A DNA stretch of 13,795 nt from JBHIER01 sp046760705 [NCBI: bacterium] (GTDB lineage Bacteria; JBHIER01; G020348925): contig JBHIER010000029.1 in assembly GCA_046760705.1 (NCBI GenBank), forward strand, positions 1 through 13,795. The letters run 5' to 3'. The position numbers and the translations under genes are program-made. Shown here piece after piece: positions 7,694 to 12,463 of the stretch (positions within the stretch are counted from its first letter, which is position 1; each line of letters begins with the position of its first letter). Under the pieces are notes generated by a model that made no database searches, was not told where the DNA came from, and saw nothing but the letters and a program-made list of their open reading frames with translations.

Positions 7694-7718
7694 GGATATG
7701 TTCCCTCGAAGGTGAAAT

Positions 7719-7880
7719 GTGGCAGAAGAAATTTTGAATCTATCCTATGTGAGCGTCGGCAAAGTTGGTCTTGCTGATTTCAACCTACAAGATAGGAGAA
7801 TTTCCCGTTCTGTCAAAACTTCTTCAGTGAGGCTGTCGAAAACCCTGAAATCCCGATTATGACTTTAGAAGGGGTTCCTC
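7719..7880 (+). pseudogene. Possible IS4/Tn5-type transposase N-terminal remnant (frameshifted)
   Basis: From a GTG at 7719 the frame encodes AEEILNLSYVSVGKVGLADF and continues NLQDRRISRSVK before an unrelated tail and a stop at 7860. Switching frame at about 7811-7817 gives NFFSEAVENPEIPIMTLEG. The joined reading resembles the N-terminal DNA-binding region of Tn5/IS4 transposases (pattern LGDxRRxxRLVxxxxxLAxxPxxSIxxxxEG). A single lost base would explain the break. No DDE catalytic domain or clear terminal inverted repeats are present. Recognition is by eye on a short stretch, so it is tentative. Confidence 0.33.
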
Positions 7881-8175
7881 CCTCTCAGCCTCTGGGTGAA
7901 GTACTACTGCGGTATGGCGGCAGTTGTACTCCCGCCCTTGGACCCGGGAGATCCGAGCCGAGGGTCTGATTGGTAGAAGGAGCGGTTGGCCGAGACAGAG
8001 ACTGTGTCAACCGCGAAAAGACCCCATCAAAGAGATAATAAAGCTTGACAGGGGTAACCTTCTTCATTAGTTTTATCGGTCGTTGAGAAGGGCAGTATTT
8101 GGAACCACCGAACAGGAAGATCGTTCTTAGTGGTACGTTCGAAAACGTGAGCGTCTCGAAAGGAGGTGAGGCCGA
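7881..8175. other. Gene-free stretch with two adjacent stem-loops
   Basis: No convincing ORF. Two stem-loops lie close together. The first is CCCTTGG (7935-7941) with CCGAGGG (7958-7964), 7 bp including one G-T pair. The second is GCGGTTG (7982-7988) with CAACCGC (8008-8014), a perfect 7 bp with an inner ACAG/CTGT pairing. Neither is followed by a T-run, so neither is an obvious intrinsic terminator. A weak promoter-like pair and a short hairpin (ACGTT-CGAA-AACGT, 8135-8148) precede the next gene. Confidence 0.45.
8045..8073 (+). promoter_or_regulatory. Weak sigma70-like promoter upstream of spy-like gene
   Basis: TTGACA at 8045-8050 is a perfect -35 hexamer. With a 17-nt spacer the -10 position reads TAGTTT (8068-8073), matching TATAAT at only three positions. 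It lies about 100 nt before the Spy-like gene, a suitable place for its promoter. Confidence 0.35.
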
Positions 8176-8739
8176 ATGAAAAGGGTTTTGATCCCGAGTG
8201 TTTTTCTCGGAATTCTGGCGCTGGCGACCGTGGCTTCGGCCCAGGGTATGCCCGGCTGTGGTGAGATGAAGGTGATGCGCATCAAGGGTGAGGGGAGGGA
8301 AGTGGAGTGCTGCAAGATGGTTGGCCACCACAGGATGGGGGAATGTGGTGAGGGGTTCTATCTCCACTGCGCGGATGAGCTGGGCCTCAGCGAAGAGCAG
8401 ATGAAACGCCTGAAAGCCATTCGCTCGGAACATGAGAAGTCAACCATTAAGATGGGCGCCAATCTGGAAATCATGGAGCTGGAACTGAGAGATCTGCTTC
8501 AGCAGGAGACGCCTGATCGGGCCGCAATCGACAGGAAAATCACCGCACTGGGCGAGCTGAAGACAAAGATGAGAAAAGATCAGGTGCATGCTCGCCTCGA
8601 GGCTCGATCTGTGCTGACCAAAGAGCAGTTGGAGAAGTGCGGACATAGCCACGGCGGGTCTTGTGGAGAGGGAAAGGAGAGGGCGAAGGAGGGGTCCTGC
8701 TGTAAAGGGGGAATGAAATTCGACCGTCAGTGTAAGTAA
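8176..8739 (+). CDS. Cys/His-rich Spy/CpxP/ZraP-like periplasmic protein
   Basis: A 187-residue exported protein. The signal peptide MKRVLIPSVFLGILALATVASA is probably cleaved after residue 22. A helical core at ~66-152 resembles the LTxxQ/heavy-metal-resistance family (Spy, CpxP, ZraP): LGLSEEQMKRLKAI (69-82), two long charged helices, then LTKEQLEKC (147-155). Family members act as periplasmic chaperones or metal-responsive envelope-stress proteins. Unusually, the mature protein has 10 cysteines (28, 45, 46, 57, 65, 155, 163, 175, 176, 186), including two CC pairs, and a HSHGGSCGE segment, which suggests metal binding or disulfides. Translation should be strong: AAAGGAGGTGA at 8159-8169 lies 6 nt before the ATG. 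A TlpA-like thioredoxin gene follows after 119 nt and may act on its cysteines (inference). Confidence 0.82.
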   Translation: MKRVLIPSVFLGILALATVASAQGMPGCGEMKVMRIKGEGREVECCKMVGHHRMGECGEGFYLHCADELGLSEEQMKRLKAIRSEHEKSTIKMGANLEIMELELRDLLQQETPDRAAIDRKITALGELKTKMRKDQVHARLEARSVLTKEQLEKCGHSHGGSCGEGKERAKEGSCCKGGMKFDRQCK

Positions 8740-8766
8740 CTTCTGGGTCTCATCCACCACTTCCTC

Positions 8767-8812
8767 GAGGGGGTGCAGCCCGACCGGTTGGTCCAACAAT
8801 GTGCACCCCCTC
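8767..8812 (+). terminator. Long inverted repeat between spy-like and tlpA-like genes
   Basis: GAGGGGGTGCA (8767-8777) and TGCACCCCCTC (8802-8812) form a perfect 11-bp stem. The 24-nt loop contains a second small hairpin (GACC-GGTT-GGTC). The right arm is followed by ATCCTTCT rather than a T-run, so it is not a classical intrinsic terminator. It could be a weak terminator/attenuator or a 3'-end stabiliser that sets unequal expression of the two genes. Confidence 0.55.
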
Positions 8813-8858
8813 ATCCTTCTCAGCGAGGGATTACAGGGGAGGTGAGAAAGGGTCATCA

Positions 8859-9902
8859 ATGGTCAAAAAGACAGTCAAAAGCGGCATCAGCCTCGCCCTC
8901 ATCTTCGGGCTCATTGTCTGCTGGAATGCTCTCCCTTTGGCCGATGAGTGGGGCAGGATGCACATTCAGAGGTTCGAGCCGCGGCGCGATCCCCCGAAAG
9001 TGAGCCTGAAGAGTTTGGACGGCAAGAAGGTGGTATTGGAGGAGTTCAAAGGGAAGGTGGTCTTTCTCAACTTCTGGACCACGTGGTGCGGGTATTGTAG
9101 GCGCGAGATGCCCTCCATGGAGAAGCTGTATAAGGATTTCAAGGAGAAGGGGTTCACTATTCTGGCCGTCGATGTGAGGGAGTCGGCGGAGAAGGTCAGG
9201 CCCTTTTTGGACCGATATAATCTGACCTTTCCTACCGTTTTAGACCCCACCGGAAAGGCCGCCTTCCTCTTTGGTGTGAGGGGTTATCCGGCCACCTTTC
9301 TCCTCGACCGTACCGGCAAGGTAGTGGGCAGCGCCCCGGGGGCGAGGGATTGGTACAGTGACGATGCCAAGGCTTTGATTTCCAAGCTCTTGGCTGAGAA
9401 AGGCTCTGAGGTTAAAGGCGCGCAAGGGGAGGAGAACGTGGGGGCCAAGGCCGGACCGAGGGAGACAGGGGTGCCGGCGGACGAGGAGGAGAAGAAGATA
9501 GCCACCTTCGACCTCAATTCAATTGTCGGGCCGCCCGCCCATTCTCAGGGCCAGACGACGGTGAAGGGCGCTCAGGTCTTTGACTTGGATGAGGGAGCCG
9601 TCGGCGACGAGAGGGCGGCAGACTTTTCATGGGCGGAGGTGGGACTCACCTCCCGGTTCTTCATCCCCCAGAACGGGGCCGAGTACTCGCACAAAGGCAT
9701 CGTCGATCAGGTGACCTTCGACGATATCATCCTGGCCAGATATTCAAGCTCACCCATCAACGGGAGCGAAGGGGAGAAGAACAGGCTCAAGCCGGGGACC
9801 ATACTGTATGCCCGGACCAACGAGGGACGCCTCGCCTGCCTTCGAGTCGAGAGCAACGGAAGGGATCTCGAAATTAGCTGGGTGACCTACGAGAAAGACT
9901 GA
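8859..9902 (+). CDS. TlpA/ResA-like thiol-disulfide protein with extra C-terminal domain
   Basis: A 347-residue protein with an N-terminal signal peptide or anchor (MVKKTVKSGISLALIFGLIVCW). Residues ~43-180 form a TlpA/AhpC-TSA-type thioredoxin domain: VSLKSLDGKKVVLEEFKGKVVFLNFW, catalytic WCGYC (76-80), FPTVLDPTGKAAFLFGVRGYPATFLLD with the cis-Pro at 144. It probably reduces or exchanges disulfides in the periplasm. An acidic, low-complexity linker (~181-213) joins a C-terminal region of about 130 residues (~215-347) that looks beta-rich (VFDLDEGAVGDE, DFSWAEVGLTSRFFIP, TILYARTNEGRLACLRVES, LEISWVTYEK). I do not recognise this region with confidence; it faintly recalls HmuY-type beta domains. 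Start: the ATG at 8859 has AAAGGG 6 nt upstream; the longer frame from 8799 overlaps the inverted repeat and lacks a signal peptide. The lipobox-like Cys21 does not fit the lipoprotein consensus. Confidence 0.85.
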   Translation: MVKKTVKSGISLALIFGLIVCWNALPLADEWGRMHIQRFEPRRDPPKVSLKSLDGKKVVLEEFKGKVVFLNFWTTWCGYCRREMPSMEKLYKDFKEKGFTILAVDVRESAEKVRPFLDRYNLTFPTVLDPTGKAAFLFGVRGYPATFLLDRTGKVVGSAPGARDWYSDDAKALISKLLAEKGSEVKGAQGEENVGAKAGPRETGVPADEEEKKIATFDLNSIVGPPAHSQGQTTVKGAQVFDLDEGAVGDERAADFSWAEVGLTSRFFIPQNGAEYSHKGIVDQVTFDDIILARYSSSPINGSEGEKNRLKPGTILYARTNEGRLACLRVESNGRDLEISWVTYEKD

Positions 9903-9970
9903 TCGGGCCGCCCGACCGTCTGCCGATCGCCCTGCCAAACCTTTCTTGAGGAACAGTCCCTGTTTTGAGC

Positions 9971-10069
9971 GGGAATGGTTGGTAGGCTGGTGCCGCCCGC
10001 GGACTTCAAATCCGTAGTCCCGAACCTTTAGGCTCGGGAGGTGGGTTCGATTCCCACACATTCCCGCCA
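9971..10069 (+). tRNA. selC: Selenocysteine tRNA (tRNA-Sec, anticodon TCA)
   Basis: A 99-nt tRNA including encoded CCA. The anticodon loop CTTCAAA (10004-10010) carries TCA at 10006-10008 on a GCGGA/TCCGT stem, closely like E. coli selC. The long variable arm has a CCCGA/TCGGG stem (10019-10023 with 10034-10038). The T-arm is GTGGG-TTCGATT-CCCAC (10041-10057). The acceptor arm pairs GGGAATG (9971-9977) with CATTCCC (10059-10065), then discriminator G and CCA. The eighth acceptor pair expected in bacterial tRNA-Sec is G9978 with A10058, a mismatch, and the D-stem around the TGGT loop has only three clear inner pairs. It implies that the organism makes selenoproteins; selA, selB, selD and any selenoprotein gene are not in the window. 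lpdA starts 33 nt downstream on the same strand. Confidence 0.93.
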
Positions 10070-10102
10070 GAAAGATCAACAAACCCACAATGAACCCGCG
10101 AG

Positions 10103-11626
10103 ATGGACACATACGATGTTGCAATTCTTGGTGCTGGGCCAGGTGGTTACGTGGCCGCCATTCGGGGGGCCCAATTGGGCGCAAAGGTGTGCGTGATCGA
10201 GAGGGACGAGGTGGGTGGAGCGTGTCTCAACCGAGGATGTATCCCGACCAAGACGTTGATCGCCTCGGTCCGTGCCCTCGAAAAGGTCCGCAGCGGAGGG
10301 GAATACGGCTTCGAAATAGAAGGAGACGCGGCCGCCCATTTTGACCGGATGATGGGCAGAAAGGACGAGGTGGTCGGCCGTCAGGTGAAGGGTATTCAGT
10401 CCCTCTTCAGAAGTTACGGGGTGAGGTTGCGCTACGGTGCTGGCAGGCTTATCGATCCCCACACCGTTGAAATTATGAGTCCCGCCGGCTCAAAGGATCG
10501 GCTTGGTGCAGAGAAGATCGTCCTCGCCACCGGTTCGAGGCCTGCGGGCATTGCTGGTGTCACCGTTGATGGAGAGGCGGTTCTTTCCAGCGACGAAGCC
10601 CTCACCCTCAGGGAGGTTCCCAAAAGCCTTTTGATCATCGGGGCCGGAGCCATTGGCTGTGAGTTTGCCTCCATCTTTCGCGCTCTGGGCTCCGAGGTGA
10701 CCATGGTTGAGCTGCTGCCGCGCGCCGTGCCTATGGAGGACGAGGAGATTTCACGAACGGTAGAACGGGAATTGAGGAAGCAGAAGATCAGACTCCTCGT
10801 CCGAACCAGCGTGGAGTCCCTTCAGCAGCGGAGTGAAGGGGGGGTCACTGCAAGATTGTCAGACGGCCGGGAGATCGCGGCTGAAAGGGTTCTCGTCTCT
10901 GTGGGCCGGGCCTTCAACGTTCAAGGCATCGGTCTTGAAGCCATCGGTATTGACCAGGGGCAGAGAGGCGAGATTCTGGTCAACGGGAAGATGGAGACGT
11001 CTGTTCAGGGAATCTATGCTATCGGGGATGTGGTCGGCGGGGTGATGCTGGCCCATGTTGCCTCCAGGGAGGGGATTGTGGCTGTGGAGAACGCCTTGGG
11101 CGGGGATGAACGGATCGATTATTCGGCCGTACCGGCCTGCATCTTTTCTCATCCCGAAATTGCCAGCGTCGGCCTGAAGGAGAGGGAGGCTGTAGAGAAG
11201 GGCTTCGGCGTGAAGGTCGGCCGTTTTCAGATGCGCGGTCTGGGCATGGCCCACGCCCTGGGTGAGCTCTCCGGATTCGTTAAAGTTGTCGCTGATGCTG
11301 ACACCGATAAGATTTTAGGGGCACACATGATCGGTGCCCACGCCACGGAGATGGTACACCAGGCGGTCTTAGCCCTTCAGACCGGCCTGACGGCCAGAGA
11401 GTGGGCGAAGATGATTCACGCTCATCCCACCATGTCCGAAGCCCTGCAGGAAGCCGTCCATGACCTCCACGGAACTGCCATCCATCTTCCCCCAAAGGAG
11501 AGGCATCAGGGGGACCCTCGAATCCATAAATCTCCGATAAACTTCAATCGACCCCGTCTTTTTGAGGACCACTGGCAGGACCCGATCCATCCCCCACTGG
11601 CTTTCGAAACTCCATTCGACCCTTGA
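10103..11626 (+). CDS. lpdA: Dihydrolipoamide dehydrogenase (E3) with C-terminal extension
   Basis: Flavoprotein disulfide reductase that reoxidises dihydrolipoamide with NAD+ in 2-oxoacid dehydrogenase or glycine-cleavage complexes; partners are not in the window. FAD motif GAGPGGY (10-16), redox-active disulfide CLNRGC (41-46) followed by IPTK, NAD motif GAGAIGCEFA (180-189), second FAD segment IYAIGDV (304-310), dimerisation domain from ~340, and catalytic HPTMSEA with H441 and E446. Most family members end about 20 residues after this motif; here the expected end is near LPPK (462-465), but the frame continues ~42 further low-complexity, Pro/His-rich residues to 507. The tail overlaps the -35 of the next promoter by 4 bp, suggesting a lost stop codon or read-through of former non-coding DNA. 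The start ATG at 10103 has only a weak upstream GCGAG. The sequence could also suit a related mercuric-reductase-like enzyme, but the motifs favour LpdA. Confidence 0.93.
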   Translation: MDTYDVAILGAGPGGYVAAIRGAQLGAKVCVIERDEVGGACLNRGCIPTKTLIASVRALEKVRSGGEYGFEIEGDAAAHFDRMMGRKDEVVGRQVKGIQSLFRSYGVRLRYGAGRLIDPHTVEIMSPAGSKDRLGAEKIVLATGSRPAGIAGVTVDGEAVLSSDEALTLREVPKSLLIIGAGAIGCEFASIFRALGSEVTMVELLPRAVPMEDEEISRTVERELRKQKIRLLVRTSVESLQQRSEGGVTARLSDGREIAAERVLVSVGRAFNVQGIGLEAIGIDQGQRGEILVNGKMETSVQGIYAIGDVVGGVMLAHVASREGIVAVENALGGDERIDYSAVPACIFSHPEIASVGLKEREAVEKGFGVKVGRFQMRGLGMAHALGELSGFVKVVADADTDKILGAHMIGAHATEMVHQAVLALQTGLTAREWAKMIHAHPTMSEALQEAVHDLHGTAIHLPPKERHQGDPRIHKSPINFNRPRLFEDHWQDPIHPPLAFETPFDP

Positions 11627-11651
11627 CTTTCACCGACAAAGGGTGTAAATT
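11623..11651 (+). promoter_or_regulatory. Sigma70-type promoter for the NTF2-like gene
   Basis: TTGACT (11623-11628), a 17-nt spacer, and TAAATT (11646-11651). The -35 matches consensus at five of six positions and the -10 at four of six. It begins at the last codons of lpdA and would give a leader of roughly 90 nt before the GTG start at 11747. Confidence 0.7.
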
Positions 11652-11732
11652 GTCTCAGAAAGGGCGGGTACTGTCTGTCGAATGGAAAGCCCGCCGAGCT
11701 TGGTGATCGGAAGGGTGATCCATTCTTCGCAA

Positions 11733-11740
11733 AGAGGAGG
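11733..11740 (+). promoter_or_regulatory. Ribosome binding site fixing the GTG start
   Basis: AGAGGAGG lies 6 nt upstream of GTG 11747. This supports the non-ATG start of the NTF2-like gene; no in-frame ATG exists close downstream. Confidence 0.8.
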
Positions 11741-11746
11741 TGCGCC

Positions 11747-12145
11747 GTGGAGGAGATCGAGAGTTTGATTTTATCGCTGGAAAAGGAGCAGGTTGGAGCT
11801 TTTAACAGGGGCGATGTGGACAGGATTCTGAGCTTTTTCGACCCTGACATCGTCGGTTTCTCGTCCACAAAACATGACCGTTTTGCCGGTCTGGATGATC
11901 TCAGGAAGACCTTTGAGTACTATCTTCAGAAGACGTCGAAACTGGAATACAGCATCTCCGATACCTCTGTTCAGGTCTTTGGAGATACAGCAATTCTGAG
12001 CTTTTACTGGCTTGTGGCCATGATTTTTGGCAAGACAAGGCGGGAAGTTCAAGGGCGGGGCAGCCACGTCTACCGGAGAAAGAACGGCGAATGGAAGATC
12101 GTCCATGAACATTTCTCCCGCGCCCATCACGCCTACGAAAAGTGA
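11747..12145 (+). CDS. SnoaL/DUF4440-type NTF2-like protein
   Basis: A 132-residue protein without a signal peptide, fitting the NTF2-like superfamily (SnoaL-like/DUF4440). Pattern: an N-terminal helix EIESLILSLEKEQVGAFNRGDVDRILSFFD, DPDIVGFSS, a central helix with FAGLDDLRKTFEYYLQ, then strands SISDTSVQVFGDTAILSFYW, GRGSHVYRRKNGEWKIVHEHFS (about 102-123). The last strand pair (W-K-I-V-H-E-H-x-S) is characteristic. Members range from small-molecule enzymes to plain binding proteins, so no substrate can be assigned. It starts at GTG with a strong ribosome binding site and has its own promoter, so it is probably independent of lpdA. I see no terminator after it. Confidence 0.8.
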   Translation: MEEIESLILSLEKEQVGAFNRGDVDRILSFFDPDIVGFSSTKHDRFAGLDDLRKTFEYYLQKTSKLEYSISDTSVQVFGDTAILSFYWLVAMIFGKTRREVQGRGSHVYRRKNGEWKIVHEHFSRAHHAYEK

Positions 12146-12204
12146 GCGGGTGGCGAAGCCAATAAGGAGGCAGGTAAGATTTGTCCGATGGGACCATTTT
12201 TCCC

Positions 12205-12233
12205 TTGACAAAGGTCGATCGTTGGATTATAAT
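12205..12233 (+). promoter_or_regulatory. Perfect-consensus sigma70-type promoter
   Basis: TTGACA (12205-12210), a 17-nt spacer, TATAAT (12228-12233): both hexamers and the spacing are ideal. Transcription would start near 12240 and run into the cohesin-repeat gene. Such a strong promoter suggests abundant transcription, or control at a later step such as in the leader. Confidence 0.88.
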
Positions 12234-12239
12234 TTTTCT

Positions 12240-12463
12240 CTTTAGCCGCAAGAGACGGCTCTGGGGGGCGTCTTGCAGTCAGGTCAAAATCGAAAAGCAA
12301 CCCCATCACATTGTCGGAAAGGAGGTGGTGAACCGTCAGGTAAATCGCAGGCCTGCCTTTCTCAGCATTTATGGTAGGCTGGGGAGAGGGTGTGCGTAGT
12401 GCACATTGTCCATTGCAGAAGTTCTCTGGCCGACAGATCTGGAGCATTTAAGAGGAGGTGGTA
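12240..12463 (+). other. Long structured 5' leader of the cohesin gene
   Basis: About 225 nt lie between the predicted transcription start and the TTG start. The leader begins with a hairpin, GCAAG (12248-12252) pairing with CTTGC (12272-12276), with extra inner pairs. It later contains AAAGGAGGTGGTG (12318-12330), closely similar to the real ribosome binding site region at 12453-12462. A second stem, GCCTGCC with GGTAGGC, lies around 12351-12379. The first ribosome-binding-like site has only GTG codons 2 nt away, heading a 23-codon ORF to TAG at 12397-12399, which is poor spacing. I do not recognise a known riboswitch. Confidence 0.4.
12453..12458 (+). promoter_or_regulatory. Ribosome binding site fixing a TTG start
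   Basis: AGGAGG lies 5 nt before TTG 12464 and 8 nt before TTG 12467. Both are in the frame that gives a clean signal peptide, and no in-frame ATG occurs until after the hydrophobic core has begun. Confidence 0.8.

Noticed and set aside
7640-7700. Minus-strand promoter (TATTAT with an upstream -35) for the lamin-tail gene
   Set aside because: The hexamer 17 nt upstream is CATGGC, which does not resemble a -35. One AT-rich hexamer alone is not enough.
7885-8433. A 182-codon minus-strand open frame
   Set aside because: It runs antisense across the first half of the Spy-like gene, whose signal peptide, ribosome binding site and family motifs are clear. Its own translation has no recognisable motif.
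9059-9120. A selenocysteine site in the thioredoxin motif, prompted by the nearby selC
   Set aside because: The motif is WCGYC with ordinary Cys codons and there is no in-frame TGA in the gene. No gene in the window shows an in-frame TGA-Sec.
9902-9914. TCGGG/CCCGA hairpin just after the tlpA-like gene, as a terminator
   Set aside because: The stem is only 5 bp with no following T-run. Evidence is too weak to call a terminator.
12181-12399. A 72-codon plus-strand frame starting at TTG 12181, with AAGGAGG 10 nt upstream
   Set aside because: It spans the perfect-consensus promoter and has no coding character. The spacing is long and the translation resembles nothing known to me.
12328-12399. 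A 23-residue leader ORF starting at GTG 12328 in front of the cohesin gene
   Set aside because: The ribosome-binding-like AGGAGG ends only 2 nt before the GTG, too close for efficient initiation. I kept it only as a remark in the leader entry.
12240-12463. Known riboswitch (cyclic-di-GMP, cobalamin, glycine, TPP)
   Set aside because: I compared conserved boxes from memory and none fit; GTCAGG near 12335 recalls a cobalamin box, but the rest of the box is missing.
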